The notes under the pieces were generated by a model that saw nothing but the letters and a program-made list of their open reading frames with translations, had not been told where the DNA came from and did not search any database. Source: Nonomuraea antri (GTDB lineage Bacteria > Actinomycetota > Actinomycetes > Streptosporangiales > Streptosporangiaceae). Taken from it: 64,000 bases of DNA. The translations under genes were made by a program, and so were the position numbers. Shown piece by piece: positions 33,550 through 42,619 of this stretch. Positions within the stretch are counted from its first letter, which is position 1. Every line of letters begins with the position of its first letter. The stretch is from positions 1-64,000 of the forward strand of contig NZ_JABCPZ010000034.1 of assembly GCF_013283785.1 (NCBI RefSeq), in the 5' to 3' direction.

Positions 33550-33906
33550 GTGACCGTCATCGTGCTCACCCGATGCCCGGTCGGTCTGCGCGGGTTCCTG
33601 ACCCGCTGGCTCATGGAGATCTCTCCCGGCGTGTTCATCGGGGGACCGTCAGCGCGTATTCGAGAGCAACTCTGGCTGCAGGTCCAGCAGTACGCCGACA
33701 CCGGCAGGGCACTTCTTGCGTACACCACGGACAACGAGCAGGGGTTCGCCTTCGAGACACATGATCACAAGTGGCACCCCATCGACCACGAGGGACTCAT
33801 CCTGCTGCGCCGGCCGAAGGAGCGGCAGGAGCGGACCTCATCGGAAGCGCCTCGTAACTGGAGCAAGGCGGCGAAGCGCCGTCGATACGGGAGAGCTGAT
33901 CAATAG
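33550..33906 (+). CDS. cas2: CRISPR adaptation protein Cas2e
   Basis: GTG start at 33550, overlapping the cas1 stop. The 118-residue protein begins MTVIVLTRCPVGLRGFLTRW and has the Cas2e pattern EISPGVFIGGPSARIREQLW and QQYADTGRALLAYTTDNEQG, followed by a basic tail. It pairs with Cas1 in spacer integration. Being distal to the interrupted cas1, it may suffer polarity as well as lacking a partner. The array begins ~45 bp downstream. Confidence 0.93.
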   Translation: MTVIVLTRCPVGLRGFLTRWLMEISPGVFIGGPSARIREQLWLQVQQYADTGRALLAYTTDNEQGFAFETHDHKWHPIDHEGLILLRRPKERQERTSSEAPRNWSKAAKRRRYGRADQ

Positions 33907-33951
33907 ACGTAGCGAAGAGTGGCGGTGCCCGCACGAGTTGGCTGGCGATCT

Positions 33952-36486
33952 CCGGGTGCTCCTTGTGTGCGCGGGAGCACTTTGGCCAGGAGTGCAGCTC
34001 GCAAGACGGAACGGGACCATCCCCGTGTGCGGGGGAGCGCAGGACAGCGGGACAAGCTGCGCGACCTGGCCGAGGGACCATCCCCACGTGCGCGGGGAGC
34101 ACACGGCCGGTACGAGGGCGCGGGGCCGTCCTTGGGGACCATCCCCGCGTGCGCGGGGAGCACTCCGCCATCGGCAAACCCTCATCCAGCAGCACCGGAC
34201 CATCCCCGCGTGCGCGGGGAGCATCCCGGAAGCTCGACCACGTCACCCCGCACGTAGGGACCATCCCCGCGTGCGCGGGGAGCACATGGAGAACCTGTCC
34301 CTGGGCGTGGCGGGCGCGGGACCATCCCCGCGTGCGCGGGGAGCACCGTGCCGGGCGGGTATTTCCCGTCTTGGATGCGGGACCATCCCCGCATGCGCGG
34401 GGAGCACGAGGCGGTGAAGGTGTGCGAGACCCGGCGCGCGGGACCATCCCCGCGTGCGCGGGGAGCACGACCACGAGGACACCCCCGGCAAGGTGCACGA
34501 GGGACCATCCCGGCGTGCGCGGGGAGCACCCAGAGAAGAGCCTCTTCAGGTACTCGTACGCGGGGCCATCCCGCGTGCGCGGGGAGCACACCCGGCTGAG
34601 CTCGTGCTCAGCCGGGTCAACGGGACCATCCCCGCGTGCGCGGGGAGCACGGCGTGCCCGAGGAGCGCGGCGTGATCGAAGTGGGACCATCCCCGCGTGC
34701 GCGGGGAGCACCTGCGGGGCGGCCGGTCGACGGAGCATCCGGAGGGACCATCCCCGCGTGTGCGGGGAGCACACCCGGCTGAGCTCGTGCTCAGCCGGGT
34801 CAACGGGACCATCCCCGCGTGCGCGGGGAGCACACGACCTGTCGTTTCGGGCACGCGATCACCGTAGGACCATCCCCGCGTGCGCGGGGAGCACACCTCG
34901 TCCTGCAGCTCCAGCCGACGCCACTCGGGACCATCCCCGCGTGCGCGGGGAGCACTGAGCTCGACGTGAAGCCAGATGCCAAGCCGACCAGGAGGGACCA
35001 TCCCCGCGTGCGCGGGGAGCACTGCGGAAACTCTCGCAGGCGATCCAGGGTCAGGGGACCATCCCCGCGTGCGCGGGGAGCACAGTCCGCGATGCGCGCC
35101 ATCATCCGCTCCACTGGGACCATCCCCGCGTGCGCGGGGAGCACTCCGACATAGGTGTGGTTCAGCACCCGCCCGGAGGACCATCCCCGCGTGCGCGGGG
35201 AGCACCGTCAGCGGCAAACTCAGGCGCTTCCAGGCATGGGACCATCCCCGCGTGCGCGGGGAGCACAACCCCAGGTTGAAGCCCTGCAAGCGCGCATCAG
35301 GACCATCCCCGCGTGCGCGGGGAGCACGTCTCCCGCAGCGCCACGCTGGACATGTACGGGGGACCATCCCCGCGTGCGCGGGGAGCACGAATAGGCGTCC
35401 GCACCCTCGCGCGTTTCCAGGGGACCATCCCCGCGTGCGCGGGGAGCACCGCTCAGGGCCATGGTGAACAGCTCGGGGATCGGGACCATCCCCGCGTGCG
35501 CGGGGAGCACGGGGCTCGTCTATACCAAGCGGAGTCTCGGCAGGGACCATCCCCGCGTGCGCGGGGAGCACAGCGATGCCGACGGCGACGGGGAGGAGGG
35601 CGCGGGACCATCCCCGCGTGCGCGGGGAGCACCCGGTCGACCCGACGACGCTCATGGACACGCTGGGACCATCCCCGCGTGCGCGGGGAGCACAGCGTTC
35701 TAACAACCCCCTTAAGCAAGTCCCTGGGACCATCCCCGCGTGCGCGGGGAGCACGCGGTGATGTCCACTGCGGCGCCGCCCAGGCTGGGACCATCCCCGC
35801 GTGCGCGGGGAGCACTCGCTCACGGTGCGCGGGCGGTCGTGCAGGTCGGGACCATCCCCGCGTGCGCGGGGAGCACTGCTGGTCCTCGCGCGGCATCTCG
35901 TGCTGGTAGGGACCATCCCCGCGTGCGCGGGGAGCACTTCTCCGCTTCGGGCACGGCCGGTAGCGCCACGGGACCATCCCCGCGTGCGCGGGGAGCACCT
36001 CTCCTTCAGCTCCCGCAGCGCGATCCGCGAGGGACCATCCCCGCGTGCGCGGGGAGCACACGCGGACCGAGGCTCTGCGCAGCGAGGTGCGGGGACCATC
36101 CCCGCGTGCGCGGGGAGCACGATTCAATTTCGAGCACGGACCCCTTGCTGAGGGGACCATCCCCGCGTGCGCGGGGAGCACACGGCCACCACGGGCACGA
36201 CCACCCCGGCCACGGGACCATCCCCGCGTGCGCGGGGAGCACACGCGCTCGATGTCGGGGAGTACGTCGCGAGCGGGACCATCCCCGCGTGCGCGGGGAG
36301 CACATCGTCCTGCCGCCCTTCGGGGCGTTCATCGCGGGACCATCCCCGCGTGCGCGGGGAGCACGGCTTCACGCTCTGACTTCAGCTCTGCCTGAAGGGA
36401 CCATCCCCGCGTGCGCGGGGAGCACTTCCCCCCGTTCCCCCAGACGCCGCATGATCGGGGACCATCCCCGCGTGCGCGGGGAGCAC
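33952..36486 (-). CRISPR. CRISPR array 2, type I-E, 41 repeats
   Basis: Forty-one 29-bp repeats lie between 34013 and 36486 with the same consensus and orientation as array 1. A further degenerate repeat is at 33952-33980. The left, leader-distal part is decayed: variants at 34013, 34074, 34196, 34501 and a 1-bp deletion at 34562. Spacers are 32 bp except one of 38 bp (34956-34993). The spacer at 34590-34621 recurs exactly at 34773-34804. Confidence 0.97.
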
Positions 36487-36555
36487 TCTCGCCGACCTGC
36501 ATGTTTACTGGGAGCCGAGGCCGTTTTGAAGCACTTTCGTGAAATCGGACATTGC
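36487..36555 (-). promoter_or_regulatory. Leader of CRISPR array 2
   Basis: Next to the right-most repeat. In transcribed orientation it ends GCAGGTCGGCGAGA and has GAAAGTGCTTC about 35 nt further upstream, matching the leader of array 1. This fixes the direction of transcription (right to left) and the newest spacers at the right end. Confidence 0.7.
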
Positions 36556-36702
36556 GGGCTCCCCGGGGCCGGATGCGGAGGCGGCGGCTTAGCACATCTG
36601 AGTGTGGCACGCTCCGAGTGGGATGCAGGCTGTCTACGGTGCCATCGATAAATGATCATGTCACGCGATGGGCAAGCTTCTCGGCAGCGCGCAGGAAGCG
36701 CG

Positions 36703-37602
36703 CTATGGCACGGCTGTCCAGGACCACGGTCTTGGTCCACGCTCGCCACGCAGGCACGCCAGCCTCAGCACCGCCTCGTCGCGCCGGGCGGGATTCTCTG
36801 CTGCCACCTGGGCGGCCATGCAGGTCATACGGAACTCTCGGATGTCCCGTAGGGTCTCGAAACCAGCCCACGAGGTGACGTCGTGCCCGTACGCCCGGAC
36901 GAAGGCGTCGTAGTCCTCGGTCGTGATGCCGGCCAGAGTGAACGCCTTCACCGCCGTGGAGGTCAGGTCCCATTCGGGTGGGCCGGCTGAGCAGCGCTCC
37001 AGATCCAGCAGCACCGCCTCGCCGTCGTCCGTCCTCACTACGTTGCCGATCCACGCGTCCCCGTGCACGACGGTTTTCGGCAGGCCCTTGGGCAGCTCCA
37101 CCCACCGGGCCTCCAGCTCGGCGAGGTGGGCGCGCATCCAGGAGCGGTCCCGCTCGTCGAGGGTGACGGCGCGGTCGATCCGCTCCGCCAGCCGGACGAA
37201 CGGGTCCAGCTGGCCGATGGCGAAGCCGGTCGGCGGTGGGAGGTCGTGGAGGCGGCGCAGGGCGGTCGCGACCAGCGGCGCGGTGCCGTGCCGGTGGAGT
37301 GGCAGCTCTCGCCACCAGGTGACCGCCCGGCCGTCGACCTCCACGGGCTGGTCGACGTCCGGCCATGCCCGTACGGCCGGCACGTGGTTGGCTTCGAGCC
37401 AGCGCGCCACCGCCACCTCCCGCGCCGCGGCGGCGAGTTGGCCGCTGCGCGATACACGGGCGACGATGCCGCCGGGCAACCGGTACAGGGCGTTCTCGCC
37501 GAGCCGCATCAGCTCGGCGCCGGCCGGGTCGAGTCCAGCACGGCGGCAGGCCGCATCCAGCGTGGTCCTGACCGTCGTCTCGGCGCTGCTGGTCTGCGTC
37601 AT
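36703..37602 (-). CDS. Aminoglycoside phosphotransferase-like kinase
   Basis: Start ATG at 37602 in an ATGA overlap with the upstream regulator gene. The 299-residue protein has the APH/choline kinase fold: a GENALYRLPGGIVARVSR nucleotide loop and Lys-equivalent region, the catalytic loop VVHGDAWIGNVV (HGDxxxxN), the metal-binding AVLLDLERCSAGPPEWDL (DLE in place of DFD) and a C-terminal GPRPWSW. The substrate is unknown; such kinases are widespread in actinomycetes and not evidence of resistance. It is co-transcribed with the regulator. Confidence 0.8.
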   Translation of the reverse strand: MTQTSSAETTVRTTLDAACRRAGLDPAGAELMRLGENALYRLPGGIVARVSRSGQLAAAAREVAVARWLEANHVPAVRAWPDVDQPVEVDGRAVTWWRELPLHRHGTAPLVATALRRLHDLPPPTGFAIGQLDPFVRLAERIDRAVTLDERDRSWMRAHLAELEARWVELPKGLPKTVVHGDAWIGNVVRTDDGEAVLLDLERCSAGPPEWDLTSTAVKAFTLAGITTEDYDAFVRAYGHDVTSWAGFETLRDIREFRMTCMAAQVAAENPARRDEAVLRLACLRGERGPRPWSWTAVP

Positions 37603-38930
37603 GTCTGGACGGCCTCCCGGATGCGGTGGCGCAGGACGGCCACGGGCGTTCGGCTCCGGTGGGGGAGGGCGAGGCGGGCGAGCTCCTTCATGTCGTCCTG
37701 TGCTCGGCGGGAACGTACCGTCCCCGCGTCCGTGACTGCCCGGCCGCCTATGGAGGCGGCTTCCTCGGGATCTCCTGCGGCCATGGTGAGCGAGGCGAGC
37801 TTGATCCCGCTGATCGCGCGGGATCGGACGTAGGCCGCGGTGTGGCCGGCTACCGCGCCGGCCAGTCTGGTGGACGCCTCGTCCAGGTATCTCCGATCGA
37901 CCGATGGGCCATGCACATCGATGACCAGGTCGAACAAGGCATGACCGGTGTCTCCTGAGTGCTGGGCGGCGTCGTAGTACCGCATCCACGGCTTCTCTTC
38001 GCCGGGGCAGATGCGGCCGAACTCGGTGTCCGCGTCCTCGACGGCCCGCCACGCCTCCGCCACCCTGCCGAGCTTGGCGAACGCCCGCGCCTGGGCCGAC
38101 CGGAGCATGGCGCGCTCGCCCGGTGTCAGCCGGTCCGCCCGCACCATGGCGAACTCCACCAGGGTCAGCCCGTTGTCAGGGTCGCCGCACCAGATGGCCT
38201 GCCGCGCCATCGCGGAGAGCACCTTGGCGCGCAGGTGCCAGTCGTTCGCCTGCTCGGCGCAGGTGAGAGCGAGGGTGAACATCTTCCGGGCGTCGTCGTG
38301 CGCGTACGCGTCGAACGCCATGAACGCCGCCGTGTGCGCCAGCCAGCCGACAGCCGAGTACAGGGGATCGTGCAGCTTGGCCGGGCAGCGAGACTGCTTC
38401 AGCAGGCCCACCGCGAAGCGGAGTTGGCCGGCGACCGCTTCACGGACGAGGCAGCCGCCGTACGTGTGATCCCACGTGGTGAAGACGTTGGCGATGGTGC
38501 GCAGCTCGGCGATGTCGGAAGGGTGGACGACCGCGGGTGGGGCGATGGCCTGGGCGGGCAGGGCCAGGTCGGCGAGCGGGACAGCGGCGACCGCGCCCAG
38601 GGCGGTGCGGATGAAGCCTTTCCGATCCACGTCTGCCACGGTAACGACCGAGGTCGCGCGCCGTGATCGGGTGAATCCAAGGTCCCGGTCACGTTCCGCG
38701 CCGAGAATGGTGCGGAACGCCTCGCGGTAGTCGCGGTTCGGCCAGCGCACTTCGCCGCGCTCCAGCTTCCCGACGTACTCCTGTGTCAGGCCGCCCTGAC
38801 GGTTGCGGTTCTCGTACAACCAGGCGTTGACCAGGTCTGCCAGCTCCTGGCGCGAGGCGTGCTCACCTGGAACGCCGGGGGACGGCAATCGTTCTCGCGC
38901 CTGCTGCAACAGCAGGTTGGGCTCGGACAT
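37599..38930 (-). CDS. XRE-type regulator with a TPR-like C-terminus
   Basis: Start ATG at 38930 after GGAGGGAGACAGCCG. The 443-residue protein has an N-terminal HTH-like region (SRQELADLVNAWLYE, GLTQEYVGKLERGEVRWPN), a linker with a hydrophobic Ala-rich segment (FIRTALGAVAAVPLADLALP), and a helical repeat region (LTCAEQANDWHLRAKVLSAM and similar). This is the common actinomycete XRE-TPR regulator plan. It is divergent from the thymidylate-synthase operon and probably controls it through the repeats between the two starts. Confidence 0.8.
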   Translation of the reverse strand: MSEPNLLLQQARERLPSPGVPGEHASRQELADLVNAWLYENRNRQGGLTQEYVGKLERGEVRWPNRDYREAFRTILGAERDRDLGFTRSRRATSVVTVADVDRKGFIRTALGAVAAVPLADLALPAQAIAPPAVVHPSDIAELRTIANVFTTWDHTYGGCLVREAVAGQLRFAVGLLKQSRCPAKLHDPLYSAVGWLAHTAAFMAFDAYAHDDARKMFTLALTCAEQANDWHLRAKVLSAMARQAIWCGDPDNGLTLVEFAMVRADRLTPGERAMLRSAQARAFAKLGRVAEAWRAVEDADTEFGRICPGEEKPWMRYYDAAQHSGDTGHALFDLVIDVHGPSVDRRYLDEASTRLAGAVAGHTAAYVRSRAISGIKLASLTMAAGDPEEAASIGGRAVTDAGTVRSRRAQDDMKELARLALPHRSRTPVAVLRHRIREAVQT

Positions 38931-38967
38931 CGGCTGTCTCCCTCCGTCCGCATCGTCGCACAGCGGC

Positions 38968-39023
38968 CTGACTGAAAGGCCGCCGAACTGACCGTGATCT
39001 GACCGCGGGCTGACTCTTGACTG
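38968..39023. promoter_or_regulatory. CTGAC repeats at 11-bp period in a divergent promoter
   Basis: CTGAC occurs at 38988, 38999 and 39010, with CTGCC at 39021, exactly 11 bp apart, plus another CTGAC at 38968. They lie between the divergent starts at 38930 and 39106. One-turn spacing places all copies on one face of the helix, as in operators for oligomeric regulators. Confidence 0.5.
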
Positions 39024-39105
39024 CCTGGCTCGCTGGTGTTCCCGGCAGAGCCGTACGAATCCAGGGTGGAAGGGAATCGTCACCGTACGTGAGGAGCGGC
39101 ACACG

Positions 39106-39465
39106 ATGCAGGCTCTGGATGCGGATCACCGCCACGCCTTCGCCAACCCCGCCGGAACGCCCGTGTTAGCGGGCCGATCGGTCCTGCTCGCCCTGCGCGT
39201 CTCGACTGACAAGGGGAGGACGTGGCGGGCCAGCGGCGCGCTCAACCTGCCCACCGACCGGTACGAGGCCGCCGCGCGGCTCTTCCTCATGACGGCGATG
39301 AGCACGACGCCCGAGGACCTCGGCGCGGACGTCGTGTGGCAGGTGCAGGCATGGCTCGTCGACGAGGGCGAAGACGTCGCCGCCGGTGCGCCTCCGCTCG
39401 TGTCGCTCCGTAGTGACGGCCGGCTCCCGAGCGCGGACGTCTCTCAGCCGCTTCCCCCTCCCTGA
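39106..39465 (+). CDS. Small unknown protein, first gene of the thymidylate-synthase-like operon
   Basis: ATG start with GAGGAGCGGC upstream. The 119-residue protein has a beta-strand-like SVLLALRVSTDKGRTW and LGADVVWQVQAWLVDEGED, and a Pro-rich tail. No motif, signal peptide or membrane segment is seen. It precedes the second small gene by 20 bp. Function is unknown; its place at the head of the operon suggests an accessory role. Confidence 0.65.
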   Translation: MQALDADHRHAFANPAGTPVLAGRSVLLALRVSTDKGRTWRASGALNLPTDRYEAAARLFLMTAMSTTPEDLGADVVWQVQAWLVDEGEDVAAGAPPLVSLRSDGRLPSADVSQPLPPP

Positions 39466-39485
39466 CAACCATCCGAGGCACGCTC

Positions 39486-39824
39486 ATGACCACCGACTCT
39501 CCACGGCTCGGGCTCGTTCCGGACGAACTCGGGGCCGCTCACCTGCAGTGGCACCTGCGCAGCCAGTGGCTCGTGCTCTGGGAGCCGGGCAGCCGGCAGT
39601 TCACCGCCTTCTACCTCGGGGACACGGTCGAGGGCGGCGCCTGTCGCAAGGCCGGCACTCTCCGAGGGCTGGGGGAGCGGATTCTCAGGTTCGACCCCTT
39701 GCGTCCGCACCCGGACCTGGCTGCATCAGCCGGTCCCGTGGTCACCCCTCCGTCCACACAATCGCGTCCGGACCTCTTCGCAGACCGTACGAGCGAGGTC
39801 CGCAACCGAAGGAACCCCCCATGA
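39486..39824 (+). CDS. Small unknown protein, second gene of the operon
   Basis: The 112-residue protein (MTTDSPRLGLVPDELGAAHL...LVLWEPGSRQFTAFYL) has a short Trp-rich beta region and a disordered Pro/Arg tail. The stop overlaps the thymidylate-synthase-like start (ATGA). No domain recognised. Confidence 0.65.
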   Translation: MTTDSPRLGLVPDELGAAHLQWHLRSQWLVLWEPGSRQFTAFYLGDTVEGGACRKAGTLRGLGERILRFDPLRPHPDLAASAGPVVTPPSTQSRPDLFADRTSEVRNRRNPP

Positions 39825-40831
39825 CACCTGATCGCGCAGAGACGTTCCACGAGGCGTACATCGAAGTGTTGCGGCAGGTAACGACGAGCCCCGAGTACCG
39901 CATCTCCACGCGCGGAAACACCTCGCTGGAGCTGCTCGACGTGTCCTTCCGCATCGCCGACCCGACGCAGCGCGTGCCCTACCTGACCAGCCGGCCGATC
40001 AACCTCGCCTACAACTGGGCGGAGGTGCTCTGGTACTGGTCCGGCCGCGCCGACCTCGACATGATCGGCTACTACGCGCCTATGATGCGGGCCGGCAGCC
40101 ACGATGGAAGCACACTCACGGGCACGGCCTACGGTCGCAGCCTGTTCACCCCCGGGCCGGACGGCCGGACCCAGTGGCAGCGCGTGCTCGACCTGCTGGG
40201 CAAGGACAACGACACCAAACGCGCCGTCCTGTCGATCTTCAGTCCAGCCGAGCTGGCCGTCGACGACAACCCGGATGTGTCCTGCACGATCGCCGCCCAG
40301 TTCTTCCTGCGCGAGGACCGGCTGCACCTGACGTGCTACATGCGAGGAAACGACGCGTTCATGGGTTTGCCGAGCGACGTCTTCTCCTTCACCGTCCTGC
40401 AGGAGCTGGCTGCCCACCAGCTCGGCGTCCAGGTCGGGCACTACAGCCACCACGTCGGGTCGATGCACGTCAACCTGCCCAACCGGCCCAAGGTCCGCAA
40501 GATCCTCGCCGAGGTCGGCGCGGACGGCTACCAGCCGCCGGCCTTCCGCTTCGCGGCCATGCCCGCCGACGCCTGTCTCACCTGGCTGCGCCTGCTCGCC
40601 CAGGAGGAGGCCGGACTGCGGACCAACGCTCATCAGCACACCGTGGCCAGCATCGCCGCGACCGGCCTGGCACCGTACTGGCAGCAGGTCCTGCTGGTGT
40701 GGGAGGCGTACCGGCAGATCTCTCACACCGACCAGCCCGTCAGCACGGAGATCCTGCAGGCGCTGGTCCCGAGCTATCGCTGGCTGGTCGAACGCCGCTG
40801 GCCGAACCGGATGCCGCAGGTGGCGGCATGA
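39821..40831 (+). CDS. Thymidylate synthase-family enzyme with a dCMP/CMP-type motif
   Basis: Start ATG at 39821. The 336-residue protein aligns with the thymidylate synthase fold. It has an RxxTSRPINLAYNWAEVLWY-like substrate region, the catalytic Cys155 in NPDVSCTIAAQFF, YMRGNDAFMGLPSDVFSF (the Arg of the QR motif kept, then GLPSD with Asp186), QLGVQVGHYSHHVGSMH, and a longer C-terminus. Canonical enzymes have GLPFN; Asn to Asp at this position is the known change in phage dCMP hydroxymethylase and CMP hydroxymethylase. A cytosine nucleotide substrate is therefore inferred. It overlaps the next gene by 4 nt. Confidence 0.8.
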   Translation: MTPDRAETFHEAYIEVLRQVTTSPEYRISTRGNTSLELLDVSFRIADPTQRVPYLTSRPINLAYNWAEVLWYWSGRADLDMIGYYAPMMRAGSHDGSTLTGTAYGRSLFTPGPDGRTQWQRVLDLLGKDNDTKRAVLSIFSPAELAVDDNPDVSCTIAAQFFLREDRLHLTCYMRGNDAFMGLPSDVFSFTVLQELAAHQLGVQVGHYSHHVGSMHVNLPNRPKVRKILAEVGADGYQPPAFRFAAMPADACLTWLRLLAQEEAGLRTNAHQHTVASIAATGLAPYWQQVLLVWEAYRQISHTDQPVSTEILQALVPSYRWLVERRWPNRMPQVAA

Positions 40832-41355
40832 CCGGGCAGCCGACGACGCCGCCGGGTGGCTGGGGCTACTGGACGGTCGTCATGTGCAAGCCCGACGCCA
40901 CCGAGCGCGGGCTGGTCGGGCCGATCCTCGAATGGATCGCCGGCACCGTGACCATCGTCCAGACCCGCGAAGTGGTGGTCACCGCCAGGCAGATCCTCGC
41001 CCACTACGCCGACATGCTGGAGCTGCAGCACCGCTTCCCGTTCGACGTCCGCGCCGACCTGATCGACCACTATGTGGGCTCGACCGTGACCGTCGCGCTC
41101 GCCCGCGGTTGCACCGACGACACCGCGCAGCGCGTACGGGACCTGCTCGGCCACTACGACCCGTCCCGGGCACCGGCGATCACCATCCGCGGCTACTACG
41201 GCAATGACAGCGCCGAGCAGGCCGCGGCCGAGGGCCGGTTCATCCGGAACCTCGTCCACGCCAGCGACAACGTCGCCGACGCCGCGGCCGACTTCATGAT
41301 CTGGTTCGGCGAACCGTACCGGCACATCCTGACCCAGGAGGCGCACGCACGATGA
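40828..41355 (+). CDS. Nucleoside-diphosphate kinase-like protein
   Basis: Start ATG at 40828 in the ATGA overlap. The 175-residue protein has the NDK signature VVMCKPDATERGLVGPILEW and the active-site RNLVHASDNVADAAADFMIW-F-G with His144, followed by YRHIL. It is slightly longer than canonical NDK (~140). It would phosphorylate a (modified) nucleoside diphosphate. The stop overlaps the radical SAM start. It is a second, dedicated kinase rather than the housekeeping ndk, inferred from the operon. Confidence 0.85.
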   Translation: MTGQPTTPPGGWGYWTVVMCKPDATERGLVGPILEWIAGTVTIVQTREVVVTARQILAHYADMLELQHRFPFDVRADLIDHYVGSTVTVALARGCTDDTAQRVRDLLGHYDPSRAPAITIRGYYGNDSAEQAAAEGRFIRNLVHASDNVADAAADFMIWFGEPYRHILTQEAHAR

Positions 41356-42599
41356 GCAAGCCCCTCTTCACCGGCCCCGGAAAGCTGCCCCTCATGCCCG
41401 CCGCCCAGCAGGCGACGCTCGACCCGTACATGGCGCAGATCATCACCAACCGCAAGTCCGGGCTCAGCCTGAACCACATCATCGGCTGCCCGCTGGACTG
41501 CGCGTACTGCGTGCGTCACTTCTGGGGGAACTTCGACCAGAAGATGCCCCAGCTCCTCGTCCCCACGGACGAGGCGGTGCAAATGCTCACCGCGCATCCC
41601 GAGTTCGTGCCGCACACCACGCCGGTCCAGCTCTTCAACAAGGCCACCGACCCGATGCTGCCGGGCGTGAAGCCGCACACCTTCGCCGTGCTGGAGGACC
41701 TCGACCGGCGCGGCCTGACCAACCTGGTGCTGGTCATCACCCGCTTCCACGTCACCGAGAACGACATGGCTCGGCTGGAGCGCCTCAAGCACGTGCGGCC
41801 GACCCTGCTGTTCACCTACTCCGGCATCCGGGACGACCGGGTCGAGCCGATCGCCAAGTCCACCATCACCGTGGACTCCATCGTCACCGCGGCCCGGCAC
41901 AAGCGCCGCACGAAGGTGATCCTCTACTGGCGGCCCATCGTGCCCGGCTGGAACGACGACTGCGCCTCGATGGCGCACGTGCTCGGCGTCGCCGCCGACG
42001 CCGGCGTGGACGCGCTCGTGTTCACCGGCTACTACCACAAGGAGGAGAACGCGGCCCACCTCAAGAGCCTGGGCGTCCCGGTGCCGTACGGCGAGAACTG
42101 GCAGCGCCGCAAGATCCTCCCGCAGGAACTGGACGCCCGAGTCGTTCAGGCATGGCGCGAATCCGGCATCTCGATCCCGCTGTTCCGTAAGACCTCGTGC
42201 GGGGTCACGTACGGCTGGCAGCTCCCCGACTACAACGGCCACCTCGGGGTGCCCGAACTGTGCGACATCTGCCCGCCCGAGCAGGTGGCGCGCTGCGCCG
42301 CGGCGCTCTCGCCGCCGACGACCGAGGAGATCCGGGTCGCGCTGGACTCGTTCGGGTTCGACCCGGACACGCCGTTCCTGATCGAGGACGGCCACGTCCT
42401 GACCGCCAAGCTGGGCGAACAGCGCCGATACGCCCTCCAGCACCTGTTCGGCTTCCAGTTCTGGGAGGTCGAACACCCGCACGTGCACACCGCACACGGC
42501 CGGGCCCTGGAAGGCTACGAGCTGAGCGCCGAGGACCGGGCGCTGCTCGACGGCGCTCGCGAACGGCTGGCGTCCGCCGCCCGTCACGAAGACGACTGA
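41352..42599 (+). CDS. Radical SAM enzyme, spore-photoproduct-lyase-like
   Basis: Start ATG in the overlap with the kinase gene. The 415-residue protein carries C46-x3-C50-x2-C53 (GCPLDCAYCVRH) for the [4Fe-4S] cluster, VQLFNKATDPMLPG and FTYSGIRDDRVEPI as in SPL-type radical SAM proteins, and a second Cys cluster CDICPPEQVARC near residues 300-320 that may bind another metal or cluster. It probably acts on a nucleotide or nucleic acid. The next gene starts 20 bp later. Confidence 0.85.
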   Translation: MSKPLFTGPGKLPLMPAAQQATLDPYMAQIITNRKSGLSLNHIIGCPLDCAYCVRHFWGNFDQKMPQLLVPTDEAVQMLTAHPEFVPHTTPVQLFNKATDPMLPGVKPHTFAVLEDLDRRGLTNLVLVITRFHVTENDMARLERLKHVRPTLLFTYSGIRDDRVEPIAKSTITVDSIVTAARHKRRTKVILYWRPIVPGWNDDCASMAHVLGVAADAGVDALVFTGYYHKEENAAHLKSLGVPVPYGENWQRRKILPQELDARVVQAWRESGISIPLFRKTSCGVTYGWQLPDYNGHLGVPELCDICPPEQVARCAAALSPPTTEEIRVALDSFGFDPDTPFLIEDGHVLTAKLGEQRRYALQHLFGFQFWEVEHPHVHTAHGRALEGYELSAEDRALLDGARERLASAARHEDD

Positions 42600-42619
42600 A
42601 CCGACCTCTGGAGCACCCC

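Larger units (their letters stand above)
31313..33553 (+). pseudogene. cas1: cas1 (type I-E integrase) interrupted by an IS3-family element
   Basis: The 5' part (31313-31636) encodes 108 residues, MATVGQRGQSSPHELVRMGD to NRSSSLVEAQ. The 3' part (32921-33553) resumes AAKWANRRTRLEVAREMYRM and ends GRNYADEVPW. Joined with one CAG they make a continuous 318-residue Cas1e, including the metal-site segments of the C-terminal domain (GFIHSGHELAFVLDIADLYK). As it stands, translation of the first part stops at TGA just inside the IS, and the second part has no start signal of its own. New-spacer integration by Cas1-Cas2 should be lost, although Cascade and Cas3 are intact. Confidence 0.95.

Noticed and set aside
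21966-36457. Self-targeting spacers against genes in this window
   Set aside because: I compared a number of spacers by eye with the AICE and toxin genes and saw no match, but this was not exhaustive; an alignment of all 60-odd spacers to the window and genome would decide.
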